DNA of 37,203 bases from Geofilum rubicundum JCM 15548. GTDB taxonomy: Bacteria > Bacteroidota > Bacteroidia > Bacteroidales > Marinilabiliaceae. The translations under genes and the position numbers were made by a program. The notes beneath the pieces are model-generated. The model saw nothing but the letters and a program-made list of their open reading frames with translations. It searched no databases and had not been told where the DNA came from. Each line of letters begins with the position of its first letter. The stretch's first letter is position 1. The stretch covers positions 1 through 37,203 of the forward strand of contig NZ_BAZW01000041.1 of assembly GCF_000974365.1 (NCBI RefSeq), read 5' to 3'. Positions 1 to 7,985 of this stretch are shown piece after piece.

Positions 1-150
1 TTGAGAGGGTGAGTGGGGTAGGAAGGGTTGATGGGGGTTTAAGGTTATTAGGTCATTAGGTTGGGAGGCGAAGCGTAGCGTAGTCCCGCAAGGCGGGATC
101 ATTAGGTTGATAGGGTGAGGATGGGGACGGTTGAGAGGGGGGCTGGTTGG
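1..150 (+). repeat. G-rich 9-bp/8-bp tandem repeat array R1
   Basis: Four contiguous 9-mers occupy 1-36 (TTGAGAGGG, TGAGTGGGG, TAGGAAGGG, TTGATGGGG). The register then changes to 8-mers at 45-68 (TTATTAGG, TCATTAGG, TTGGGAGG). A 30-bp GC-rich hairpin segment interrupts the array at 69-98, and repeats resume with TCATTAGG (99-106) and TTGATAGGG (107-115), fading by about 150. The upstream gene lies outside the window, so its orientation cannot be checked. Same family as the arrays near 1165, 6612, 23101, 29623 and 36902. Confidence 0.85.
69..98. repeat. GC-rich hairpin segment inside repeat array
   Basis: A perfect 6-bp stem (TCCCGC at 84-89, GCGGGA at 93-98, loop AAG) is preceded by a short tandem GCGTA motif. 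The segment sits exactly between two repeat octamers, TTGGGAGG (61-68) and TCATTAGG (99-106), and TCATTAGG also occurs at 53-60, as if a small unit had been inserted into the array. Function is unknown. Confidence 0.5.
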
Positions 151-219
151 GTAAAAAGAAGCAGTTAGGGATGGTGAAAATTATTTGGGGTGGGGAGAAC
201 AGAGTGATTCTTTTATCTA

Positions 220-227
220 TAACTTTG
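220..227 (+). promoter_or_regulatory. Candidate -7 box (TAACTTTG)
   Basis: The sequence fits the Bacteroidota -7 consensus TAnnTTTG. It lies only 4 bases ahead of the ATG at 232, so if used it favours the in-frame ATG at 241 or 253 as the start of the small exported protein. No clear -33 TTTG at the usual spacing. Confidence 0.35.
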
Positions 228-231
228 TGGC

Positions 232-606
232 ATGCGTTTAATGGCAAAACATATGGGTTTTCAGTTGGCTGTGCTGTATCTCCTTTTGATGGGGATATAC
301 AGTCAGGGGGGCTTGCTGTCTGTAAATGGGAGCAGGCTTGCTGTGGATGCACAAATATCTACTGCCGCTTTTAAGGCTGCTTTTGATAACCCGTTTTATG
401 GGCTTCAGCCGGAAGTGAACCTGACGGAGGTCACTGCTCCTTCACCTGCTTCGATTAAGCCGGTCCACAAGGATTGTTCTGTTCATTCATGGTGGGCCAA
501 TCACGCCGCTACAACGCAAATCACTGACTATATCCATCATTCTTCTACAATTGTGGTTCAGCCACAATTGTTTGACAGGTTGTTTCCCTTCCATTATTAT
601 TCCTGA
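232..606 (+). CDS. Small putative exported protein, unknown family
   Basis: This 124-residue reading frame has a hydrophobic N-terminal segment (about residues 9-24, FQLAVLYLLLMGIY) that looks like a signal peptide or anchor. The rest is a short polar domain with several His and Trp residues and an aromatic C-terminus (FPFHYYS). I do not recognise the family. It lies between repeat array R1 and another small membrane-linked gene on the same strand. The start is uncertain: ATG at 232, 241 or 253 are all in frame, and the candidate -7 box at 220-227 favours the later ones. A frame of this length with a plausible signal peptide is more convincing than the overlapping 75-residue frame at 147-374, which reads through the repeats. 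Confidence 0.55.
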   Translation: MRLMAKHMGFQLAVLYLLLMGIYSQGGLLSVNGSRLAVDAQISTAAFKAAFDNPFYGLQPEVNLTEVTAPSPASIKPVHKDCSVHSWWANHAATTQITDYIHHSSTIVVQPQLFDRLFPFHYYS

Positions 607-699
607 TACCAGACTTGTTGTTGTCGCGCTAAAGCCGCTCAAATGGTTGGTGCGATTAAATAATTGTTTGTTACAATAACCATTTATTACAATTGTATT

Positions 700-1179
700 A
701 TGGAATCTGGAATGCTTATAATGGGTGTGGTATTGACTGCACTGTTGATTACGCCTTTTGTCTTTTTTAGGGATGGTAGTAGAAAATCACGGACTAAAAA
801 TCTATTGAATAATCTGGTAGATATGGCCCGGACTGAGAATTGCGCTGTTACCAGATCGGAGGTCTGGAATGACGCAGCGATCGGTATTAACGATGAGACC
901 CAAACCCTTTTTTATGTGCGGGGTCAGGAGCCGGCTGTTATTCGCACTTTGGTGCATCTGAAGGACATTAAGCAGAGCAGGGTTTCGGTGGTTTCACGTA
1001 CAGTTGAGCGAAAGAGCGACAGTCAGAAAATCATTGAAAAAATAAGTCTTGTTTTGGAACACAAATCCAATGCCCGTCCCGATGTTATTCTCCCTTTTTA
1101 TGATGCGGATTCGGATGGGTTGAGCTTGGCGGGTGAGTTGCAGCTGGCTGAAAAGTGGGTTAGGGCGATAGGTCGTTAG
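700..1179 (+). CDS. Membrane-anchored protein of unknown function
   Basis: The predicted protein is 159 residues from the ATG at 700; an in-frame TTG at 664 would add 12 residues but precedes the hydrophobic stretch awkwardly. It has one N-terminal transmembrane segment (roughly residues 5-22, rich in L, V, I) followed by a basic stop-transfer region (RDGSRKSRTK) and a soluble domain of about 125 residues, predicted cytoplasmic. I do not recognise the family. Its last codons (GTT AGG GCG ATA GGT CGT TAG) are themselves repeat octamers of array R2, so the repeat encodes the C-terminus VRAIGR and the stop. Confidence 0.65.
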   Translation: MESGMLIMGVVLTALLITPFVFFRDGSRKSRTKNLLNNLVDMARTENCAVTRSEVWNDAAIGINDETQTLFYVRGQEPAVIRTLVHLKDIKQSRVSVVSRTVERKSDSQKIIEKISLVLEHKSNARPDVILPFYDADSDGLSLAGELQLAEKWVRAIGR

Positions 1180-1345
1180 ATCAATAGGCCATTAGGTCAA
1201 TAGGCCGATGGGACATTAGGTTGAGAGGGGCAAGGGTTGAGAGGTTGAGTGGGGTTGATGGGGTATGATGGGTCGATAGGTCAATAGGCGGTTAGGTTAT
1301 TAGGTTGAGAGGGTAAGTAGGGTAGGTAGGGAAGGCTGGGGGAAG
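1165..1345 (+). repeat. G-rich 8-bp/9-bp tandem repeat array R2
   Basis: Eight back-to-back octamers fill 1165-1228: GCGATAGG, TCGTTAGA, TCAATAGG, CCATTAGG, TCAATAGG, CCGATGGG, ACATTAGG, TTGAGAGG. Less regular units rich in GGGTTGA, GATGGG and GGTAGG follow to about 1345. The array starts inside the 3' end of the gene ending at 1179, supplies its stop codon and is G-rich on that gene's sense strand. It occupies most of the gap to the next gene. Confidence 0.9.
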
Positions 1346-1380
1346 ATGGGTTTTAAGGGGGATGGCGGTGGATTATTTGT

Positions 1381-1388
1381 TACTTTTG
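1381..1388 (+). promoter_or_regulatory. Candidate -7 box (TACTTTTG)
   Basis: Matches TAnnTTTG and ends 19 bases before the ATG at 1408. It is a plausible promoter for the ATP-grasp-like gene, just beyond the end of repeat array R2. Confidence 0.45.
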
Positions 1389-1407
1389 TGCTAAAATGTA
1401 AGTTGTT

Positions 1408-2587
1408 ATGGGGCCGAAGGTTTTTGTTTTTAATCCTACTTGTGAAATGGCTGTGGTCAACGGTCATGGTTCGTACCGGCCGCCTGCACGTCTCCGGCAA
1501 TTTGAGAGGGAGCTGGCTGCCATTACTTTGTGGTTGGGCGGGGAGCGGGATTATGTGTGGATGGAGGAAGCTGTATCAGAAGAATTTGTGGCTCAGTTGA
1601 AGGATTGGGGTGTTTCGGCACCCCAATTCATTACTTCCCCTCAGGAAGCGGAAAGTGCCCTATCACCGGAGCTTCATCCTGGGGATGGAGTCCCGCTGTC
1701 CACCAGCAGTTAAAAGCTTTTGAACCGCCAAGTGGTACTCATCCATGTTGCTCTGGCAGGCTGATCACCGCAGACTGCTGAGTCGCTACACCGGTCTGGA
1801 ACTGGCCAAATGGGTGGCTGAAGGACTGGGTAAGGACGATCAGGTGGTTATTCCGCAGCTGCCGCTTGAGTTGACCTCCCCGGAAGGCATCGCCCATTTG
1901 GAGGCTGAGATGGCATCCCCCATTCTGCTTAAAACGCCCTGGAGTGCTTCGGGCAGGGGTTTGTTCAAAATCAGAAGCCGCCAGGAGAAGGCGGCTGCCA
2001 ATCCATGGGTCTTAGGGAAATTGAAGCAACAAGGTGCGCTGCTGGCCGAGCCCTGGCTGGACAAATTACAGGATCTCTCTTTCCACTTTTGGGTGGAGGA
2101 GGAGGGGATTCAATTTTTGGGGACTACTTATTTTAATACAGATAAGGACGGGCAGTTTTTGGGCTGTTACACCACGTCCCCAACTATTGATCTGGTAGGG
2201 TCTGAAGTCCGGAAGGAGATGGTCGACCACGCGATTCCTTTATTATGGAAAGGGCTCAAAGGAATGAATCTGAATCGGCGGTATCGTGGACCTGTGGGAA
2301 TTGACGGCTTGTTTTTTAAAACGCCGGAAGACGGGGTGAAACTGCATCCCTGCATTGAGGTCAATTTGCGCTACACCATGGGCCTGGTCAATTTGTCCAT
2401 GGCCAAATATTTGCACCCTGACAGTGTGGGCTATTGGAGCATACAGCGCATCCGCTCAGTAGAATGGCAGGCTATGCAGATGCAAAATCCAGCGCGACTG
2501 GTGGATGGAAAGTGGCGCCAAGGGGTGTTTATGTTGACGCCTCCTCCCAAAACAGAGGGGTTAATGGCTTTGCTTGTATTGCGATGA
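1408..2587 (+). CDS. ATP-grasp-like conserved protein (two apparent frameshifts)
   Basis: The product reads in three segments: MGPKVFVFNPTCEM... in the first frame to about 1660-1685, then ...SWGWSPAVHQQLKAFEPP... to about 1742-1750, then LLWQADHRRLLSRYTG... to the stop at 2587. Each junction is repaired by adding one base, giving about 393 residues. ATP-grasp-like signs are a lysine-containing strand followed by a glycine loop (ILLKTPWSASGRGLFK) and a late acidic metal-site-like motif (GPVGIDGLFF ... CIEVNLRYTMG). The substrate is unknown. It ends one base short of the convergent patatin-like gene. The family looks like a conserved Bacteroidota protein without an assigned reaction. The breaks are probably sequence errors because the downstream frame is fully coding. 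Confidence 0.7.
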
Positions 2588-2588
2588 A

Positions 2589-3419
2589 TTAATCAGCTAA
2601 AGGCGCTTGCCTGAGTGATTGGATGGGCAATTCACCGGATTCAATCAGCTGGATGGTGTAATCATAGCCGGTTTCGATAATCTCATCTGCTTTGTCAAAG
2701 TCCCATAAGGAGAATTGGGCCATTTTGGGCGGATCTATTAAATGGTCACAGAGTTTCATGGAGGGCTTGACATTTTCTTTGATGTTGAGACTAAAGCTGC
2801 GTTCGGCAATTTCGGTCATGCTGTTAAACGATTCCAGATAGCCGAGGTAATTCACATGCACACCGACCAAAGTCTGGCAATAGTCTCTGACAGCCGATGC
2901 GGGCAGGTTGTCATAGAGCCCGCCATCAATATAAGTGGTGTTGTTAATTATCTGGGGGGCAAATATGACGGGGACCGCACAGGAGGCTAGTACGTAATCG
3001 AACAAGGCTCCTTCCCGAATGACCTCTTTTTCGCCTTTGTTGATGTTGGAAACCACCAGACAAAAGGGCTTTTTCAAGACGGAGAAATCATCTTTCTCAA
3101 TGTGTTTTTCCAATATTTTTCGCAGTTCGGTGACTTTGAAGAGGCCCATTTTGCCCCAGGCCGGACGAACCATTTTTATGATGGGTTCTTTGTTGACAAT
3201 TTCTTTGATCTCATCGGCCTTTAATCCCGCTGCATATAACACGCCCACCAGGGCCCCCATACTGGTACCCGCGATAATTTCGGGTTCGATTCCATGTTCT
3301 TCAAATGCCTTGAGCACGCCAATATGGGCAAAGCCACGGGCGCTCCCGCCACTTAAGGCAATTCCCAGGCCCTTTTGGGGGGCTTCATCCGCTTTGTTGA
3401 ACCAATCAAAAATACCCAT
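2589..3419 (-). CDS. Patatin-like phospholipase
   Basis: The protein is 276 residues from ATG 3419 and probably hydrolyses lipid acyl esters in the cytoplasm or at the membrane. It shows the patatin signature: glycine-rich oxyanion loop GGSARGFAHIG near residue 25, nucleophile elbow GTSMG (Ser) near residue 55, and the second catalytic residue in IDGGLYDNLP (Asp) near residue 170. It has no signal peptide or outer-membrane barrel, unlike exported patatins. An in-frame ATG at 3482 exists, but that start would place an intrinsic terminator hairpin (3450-3473) and a TATCTTTG box inside the gene, so 3419 is preferred. It is convergent with the ATP-grasp-like gene. Confidence 0.9.
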   Translation of the reverse strand: MGIFDWFNKADEAPQKGLGIALSGGSARGFAHIGVLKAFEEHGIEPEIIAGTSMGALVGVLYAAGLKADEIKEIVNKEPIIKMVRPAWGKMGLFKVTELRKILEKHIEKDDFSVLKKPFCLVVSNINKGEKEVIREGALFDYVLASCAVPVIFAPQIINNTTYIDGGLYDNLPASAVRDYCQTLVGVHVNYLGYLESFNSMTEIAERSFSLNIKENVKPSMKLCDHLIDPPKMAQFSLWDFDKADEIIETGYDYTIQLIESGELPIQSLRQAPLAD

Positions 3420-3435
3420 ATCATTCGTCTTTCTA

Positions 3436-3443
3436 CAAAGATA
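3436..3443 (-). promoter_or_regulatory. -7 box TATCTTTG for the patatin gene
   Basis: The minus strand reads TATCTTTG, a perfect TAnnTTTG, ending 16 bases before the ATG at 3419. Its first T is the last base of the T-tract of the upstream terminator, so terminator and promoter abut. Confidence 0.6.
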
Positions 3444-3473
3444 AAAAAAGACCGGCCAAATAAATAGCCGGTC
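3443..3473 (-). terminator. Intrinsic terminator of the small Cse60-like gene
   Basis: On the minus strand GACCGGC (3473-3467) and GCCGGTC (3456-3450) form a 7-bp perfect stem with a 10-nt loop, followed by seven Ts (3449-3443). It lies about 47 bases downstream of the stop of the gene at 3520-3714. Confidence 0.8.
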
Positions 3474-3519
3474 CCTTTCCAATTGTTCACTAAATAATCA
3501 ATCGTTCACTAAAAAAACA

Positions 3520-3714
3520 TTAAGACGCTTTATAAATCAATAACGCTGAATAATTGTTAATGCCTCCACTTGAATGGGCCGCATATTCAACATTGATAAT
3601 TTGTTCGGGGCTGATCCCCTTTTCCAAAAGGAATGCATTCATCTGTTCATCCAACGACATGTCGTAGTCATCCAATCCTGTGTATTGGAAATGCCTGGTC
3701 AGTACTTTCTCCAT
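3520..3714 (-). CDS. Small Cse60-like protein, function unknown
   Basis: A 64-residue acidic protein. The pattern of an N-terminal strand, a helix (SLDEQMNAFLLEKGI) and a C-terminal strand (INNYSALLIYK) resembles the small Cse60/DUF2758-type proteins; this is a judgement from the shape of the sequence, not a confirmed match. AGGA lies 8 bases ahead of the ATG, and a clear intrinsic terminator follows, so it is probably a real monocistronic gene. Confidence 0.65.
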   Translation of the reverse strand: MEKVLTRHFQYTGLDDYDMSLDEQMNAFLLEKGISPEQIINVEYAAHSSGGINNYSALLIYKAS

Positions 3715-3813
3715 TATGAATCCTTTTATGTATGAAACTAAATTGCTAATACCTTTCTATACGCATTAATTGTTGAATGGGTTCAAAAATTGTCTCTTTT
3801 TACCTAAAAAAAA

Positions 3814-5265
3814 TCAGGCGTTTTGTTCCAAAATGTCCAGCAGATGGTCCCAGAATTTCGTAACTGTTGGTATGTGAAGCCGTTCATCGGGTGAGTGGGC
3901 CCCTTTGATGGTTGGACCAATGGAAATCATATCCAGACCGGGATATTTCTTTAGAAACAGACCACATTCCAGTCCGGCATGAATGGCCTTGACCTGGGGT
4001 TCTGTCTTGAAAAGCTTTTGGTAGGAGTCCACGCTCTGTTTCAGAATGGCTGACCGGGTGTCAGGGGCCCATCCGGGATAGCCATCGGAGTGTTTGACGG
4101 AGGCGCCGCCCAGAGTAAAGGCCGCTTCAACCATGGCGGCCACCTGGTTGCGGATGCTCTCTATAGAGCTGCGTTGACTGGTGGAGACCACCATGTGGTC
4201 GCCTGCTGTCTTGACCGATGCCAGATTGGTGGAGGTCTCCACCAAACCTTCAATTTCGCGACTCATTCCCATCACTCCATGGGGAAGGGTGTACAGGGTG
4301 GCGACAAAGGCGGTATGAAAATCTTTGGTAAAAACCTGTTCAGGTAGCTCCGTCGATTCGAGGTGGAGTTTTAGTCGGGGCTCTACATCTTTGAATTCTT
4401 CCTCTAAATCGGCGATGAAGCAGTTGAGCAAAACGCGCACTTCTTCTTTGTATCTGGAGGGAACAACACCTGTTGCGGAGGCTTCCCGTGCTATGGCATT
4501 GCGCAGATTACCCCCTTGAAAAGATGCCAGTCTGAATTCCAACTCTTGGGTGGCGTCCCACACATAGCGGGTCAATATTTTGATGGCATTGCCCAGTCCC
4601 TTATGTATGTCGTCGCCCGAATGGCCGCCTGTCAGACCGCTCACTTCTACCTTAAAAGCAAAACTACCTTTGGACGGGGCTTCGTATTGGGGCGTGAATT
4701 GTCCTACGGTATCAATGCCTCCGGCACAGCCAATGAATATTTCCCCTTCATCCTCTGAGTCGAGGTTAATTAAGGTAGAGCCGCTTATGAAGTTGGGCTC
4801 GAGTCCGAAAGCCCCCGTCAGCCCGGTCTCTTCATCCACGGTGAACAGGCACTCTAAGGGACCGTGAGGGATGTTGTCGGCAGCCATTAGGGCCAGCTGG
4901 GCGGCCATACCAATGCCGTCATCGGCACCCAATGTGGTCCCTTTGGCCTTGACCCACTCGCCTTCAATGACCGGTTGAATGGGATCCTTCAAAAAATCGT
5001 GCTTCGTATCACTGTTCTTCTCACACACCATATCGATGTGGGACTGAAGCACGATGGTTGACCGGTTTTCGAAGCCGGCAGAGGCCTTTTTCTTGATCAG
5101 CACATTGCCGGTGCGGTCCTGAGCCACTTCCAGGTGGTGCTTCTGCGCAAAATCCTGCAGGTAAGCAATGATTTTTCCCTCTTTTTTGGAGGGGCGAGGC
5201 ACCTGGCATATTTCATAGAAATAGTGCCATATCGCTTCCGGTTGTAGGTCCTGAAATGGGTACAT
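3814..5265 (-). CDS. pepD: Xaa-His dipeptidase / aminoacyl-histidine dipeptidase (M20C)
   Basis: 483 residues, the full length usual for the PepD family of cytosolic zinc aminopeptidases that split dipeptides such as Xaa-His. Visible M20 features in order: metal ligands in SHIDMV (near residue 75) and GADDGIGMA (near 115), the catalytic or metal acids in DEETGLTG (near 145), the lid-domain motif GHSGDDIHKGLGNA (near 215), and the last metal ligand in GAHSPDERLHI near the C-terminus. It starts 2 bases after the serB stop codon, so the two are almost certainly co-transcribed. Nothing is missing. Confidence 0.95.
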   Translation of the reverse strand: MYPFQDLQPEAIWHYFYEICQVPRPSKKEGKIIAYLQDFAQKHHLEVAQDRTGNVLIKKKASAGFENRSTIVLQSHIDMVCEKNSDTKHDFLKDPIQPVIEGEWVKAKGTTLGADDGIGMAAQLALMAADNIPHGPLECLFTVDEETGLTGAFGLEPNFISGSTLINLDSEDEGEIFIGCAGGIDTVGQFTPQYEAPSKGSFAFKVEVSGLTGGHSGDDIHKGLGNAIKILTRYVWDATQELEFRLASFQGGNLRNAIAREASATGVVPSRYKEEVRVLLNCFIADLEEEFKDVEPRLKLHLESTELPEQVFTKDFHTAFVATLYTLPHGVMGMSREIEGLVETSTNLASVKTAGDHMVVSTSQRSSIESIRNQVAAMVEAAFTLGGASVKHSDGYPGWAPDTRSAILKQSVDSYQKLFKTEPQVKAIHAGLECGLFLKKYPGLDMISIGPTIKGAHSPDERLHIPTVTKFWDHLLDILEQNA

Positions 5266-5267
5266 AA

Positions 5268-6491
5268 TTACAAGTTTATTTCGCGGTCTCTAAAACCTAA
5301 AAGGTACAGAATCGCATCCAGCCCGATCGTTGAAATGGCATGCTTGGCAGAGGCCCTTACCTTGGGTTTGGCATGAAAGGCAATGCCCAGGCCTGCCAGG
5401 CGAAGCATGGGCAGGTCGTTGGAGCCATCGCCTACGGCAATGACTTGTTCCAGATGGATGTCTTCTTTAAAGGCGATCAGTTTAAGCAGTTCGGCCTTTT
5501 TTTCACCATTAATGATCTCACCGACGTGTCTTCCGGTCAATTGTCCGTTTTGTACTTCCAATTCGTTGGCAAACACATAGTCGATGTTTAGCTTGGCTTT
5601 CAGATAATTGCCAAAATAGGTGAAACCACCTGAAAGGATGGCTGTGCGGTAGCCGTATTTTTTGAGGGTATGAAACAACCGTTCGGCCCCTTCAGTCAAG
5701 GGTAAATTGTCGGCCACCTCTTTCATCACCGATTCATCCAGTCCTTTGAGCAAGGCGATGCGCTTTTTAAAACTGTCGTTGAAATCAATTTCTCCACGCA
5801 TGGCTGCTTCTGTAATGGCGCTGACTTCCTTATAAACCCCGGCCTTTCGGGCCAGTTCGTCAATGACTTCGGCCTGAATAAGGGTGGAGTCCATATCGAA
5901 ACAGACCAATCGGCGGTTTCTGCGAAAGATATTGTCCTCCTGAAAGGCGATGTCTACACCGGTCTCTCCGGAAATGTCGATGAAGGCGGTCTTCATTTTT
6001 TCGAGGTCACGGGGGGTTCCCCGTACCGAGAATTCGGCCACACTTTTGGGGTGTCCTTTGCCGTTGTTGAGGGGGATACGACCGCTTAAGCGGCTGATGA
6101 CATCAATGTTGAGTCCCTGGTCGGTTATTAAACGGGTGACTTTCGATAGTTGCTCGGCTGTCAGCTTGCGGGAGAGCAGCGTGATGATGAAGCGCTCCTT
6201 GCCCTGGTGCTCCACCCACTCGTTGTATTTGTTTTCGGCAATGGGGGTGAACTTGATGTTGAGGCCCATTTCATAGGCCTTAAAAAGCAGGTCTTTAAGT
6301 ATGGGGGAAGACTCCGACTTTTCGGGTACCTCCATCAAAATGCCCAGGCCCAGATCTTCGTGAATAACGGCTTGACCGATGTCCAGAATGTTGACCTTAT
6401 GTTGTGCCAATATCTCGGTCAGCGTGGCCGTAACCCCGGGTTTATCTTCACCGGATATGTTGAGGAGAATGATTTCTTTTTGTTTAGTCAT
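5268..6491 (-). CDS. serB: Phosphoserine phosphatase with N-terminal ACT domains
   Basis: 407 residues. It catalyses the last step of serine synthesis, O-phosphoserine to serine. The N-terminal half (about 1-170) carries two ACT-like regulatory modules, the first beginning IILLNISGEDKPGVTATL, which probably sense serine or a related amino acid. The C-terminal half is a HAD phosphatase: motif I FDMDSTLIQAE (nucleophile Asp near residue 197), motif II AILSGGFTYF and motif III/IV VGDGSNDLPML. A TATCTTTG box lies at 6545-6538, about 46 bases upstream. It is first in a serB-pepD unit. Confidence 0.95.
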   Translation of the reverse strand: MTKQKEIILLNISGEDKPGVTATLTEILAQHKVNILDIGQAVIHEDLGLGILMEVPEKSESSPILKDLLFKAYEMGLNIKFTPIAENKYNEWVEHQGKERFIITLLSRKLTAEQLSKVTRLITDQGLNIDVISRLSGRIPLNNGKGHPKSVAEFSVRGTPRDLEKMKTAFIDISGETGVDIAFQEDNIFRRNRRLVCFDMDSTLIQAEVIDELARKAGVYKEVSAITEAAMRGEIDFNDSFKKRIALLKGLDESVMKEVADNLPLTEGAERLFHTLKKYGYRTAILSGGFTYFGNYLKAKLNIDYVFANELEVQNGQLTGRHVGEIINGEKKAELLKLIAFKEDIHLEQVIAVGDGSNDLPMLRLAGLGIAFHAKPKVRASAKHAISTIGLDAILYLLGFRDREINL

Positions 6492-6537
6492 GGTGTTCGA
6501 CTATTCGTCAGGTTCAATATTAACTATTAATTGGCTG

Positions 6538-6545
6538 CAAAGATA
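6538..6545 (-). promoter_or_regulatory. -7 box TATCTTTG for serB-pepD
   Basis: Perfect TAnnTTTG on the minus strand, 46 bases before the serB ATG. It lies downstream of repeat array R3, suggesting that serB is transcribed independently of the wall-salvage operon. Confidence 0.6.
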
Positions 6546-6611
6546 ACAGAACTGCTTTGAACTCCCCGTTAAAAAACATAAAACGATCTGCAGAAAAATT
6601 CCTGATCAAAT

Positions 6612-6717
6612 CCCCATCCACCCTTCTCTCCCCATCTACCCCATCTACCCTTCTTCCCCCATCAACCCCACTCACCCTACCTACCCATCAACCCTTTTCC
6701 CCCTTCTCACCCATCCC
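6612..6717 (-). repeat. G-rich 9-bp tandem repeat array R3
   Basis: Read on the minus strand, eleven units run from 6709 to 6612, ten of exactly 9 bases and one of 8: TGAGAAGGG, GGAAAAGGG, TTGATGGG, TAGGTAGGG, TGAGTGGGG, TTGATGGGG, GAAGAAGGG, TAGATGGGG (twice), AGAGAAGGG, TGGATGGGG. The array begins within the last codons of the MFS importer (GMGEKGEKG), provides its TGA at 6690-6688 and continues towards serB. G-rich strand equals the sense strand. Confidence 0.95.
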
Positions 6718-7980
6718 CTTCTTTTTCACCCCAAAAGCCCTGTCAATTTTCAAATGCCTTATAATAAAAAAGCCCGGTATCGTACAAAGCACCACCCAAA
6801 TAAAGAAGTTGCCATAACCGGTCATTTCCTGAATCCACCCTGAAATCATGCCCGGTAGCATCATCCCCATGGCCATGAAGCCCGTAGAAATGGCGTAATG
6901 GGCGGTCTTGTTTTTCCCTTCCGAAAAGTAAATCATAAACATGACGTAGCGGTAAAGCCAAAACCGTAGCCCAATTGCTCCACGCAACGGCCGAGGAGAT
7001 CAACCAAATACTTTCAGGCAGGGCATGGGCCAGATACACATAAACAAGATTGGGCAAATTCATAGCGATGGCCATGGGCAGCAGCCAGTATTTCAAGCCG
7101 CGCCGGGCAATGACAATACCCCCCAAAATACCTCCGATGGTGAGGGCAACAATGCCAACGGTGCCATAAATGATGCCGACCGTGCCAGTTTCCAATGCCA
7201 GTCCACCCACTTCGGTTTTGTCCAGCAAAAAAGGAGAGGCCAACTTGACCAGCTGGCTTCGCCCAGTCGGTAAAGCAGCAGAAAGGCCAGTGCTGTGCCA
7301 ATTCCCGGCTTGTCAAAATACGAAAGAACGGTCTGCCACGAGTCCCTGATTAAATCGCGGGAGCTGTTGTGGCCGACCGGCAGGTCAGTAGCCGGACGGG
7401 GCAATAGGAAGAGATGATAGAGATGGAAAAGGACAAAGGTCAGGGCCAGAATGCCAAAGGTGATGCTCCAGGCCGTTTGGATGTTTGTGGTATTCTCAAA
7501 GTAGCCGGCGACAACCACCAACAGACCTTGTCCCGCAATCATGGCCACCCGGTAAAAGGTGCTGCGGATACCTACGAAAACGGACTGCTCATGCTCTTCC
7601 AGTGCCAGCATGTAAAATCCGTCGGCCGCAATGTCGTGCGTGGCCGAACTAAAGGCCAGCAACCAGAAAAAAGCCAGCGTATATTGAAAGAAGGGTTCTG
7701 TGGGAATGGTCAAGGCCACACCGGCCAATCCGGCGCCTACCATAAGTTGCATGACGATGATCCACCAACGCTTGGTTTTGAGCAGATCCACAAAGGGGCT
7801 CCAAAGGGGCTTGATGACCCAGGGCAAATACAGCCAGCTCGTGTAAAGGGCGATATCGGTATTGGACACCTCCAGTCGCTTGTACATAATCACCGAAACG
7901 GTCATGACCATTACATAGGGCAGACCTTGTGCAAAATAGAGCGAGGGCACCCAGGACCATGGTGTGGTGTTTGATTTCAT
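6688..7980 (-). CDS. AmpG/MurT-like MFS importer (three apparent frameshifts)
   Basis: After adding one base at each of about 7255 (GCCAG should be GCCCAG on the coding strand), 6984 and 6949, the frame is continuous for about 431 residues with roughly 12 membrane segments. The signature ATHDIAADGFYMLAL corresponds to the ATQDIA-type motif of AmpG permeases, which import anhydro-muropeptides through the inner membrane. A similar MFS protein was described as a MurNAc importer in Tannerella forsythia, and the neighbouring kinase and SpoIID-like gene fit that reading. The start is 5 bases after the SpoIID-like stop codon. The C-terminal GMGEKGEKG is encoded by repeat array R3. The frameshifts are likely assembly errors, since all coding segments stay conserved in character. 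Confidence 0.8.
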
Positions 7981-7985
7981 AGTGG

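Noticed and set aside
147-374. 75-codon plus-strand frame at the left end
   Set aside because: It overlaps a better frame with a signal peptide and starts within repeat-like sequence.
1-1340. Telomere-like TTAGG/TTAGGG repeats suggesting a linear replicon end
   Set aside because: The motifs are degenerate and recur at internal gene ends on both strands (for example 6612-6717), so they are not terminal.
1300-1500. Minus-strand frame of 66 codons across repeat array R2
   Set aside because: It is made of repeat-derived Pro, Ser and Leu codons and overlaps the ATP-grasp-like gene start.
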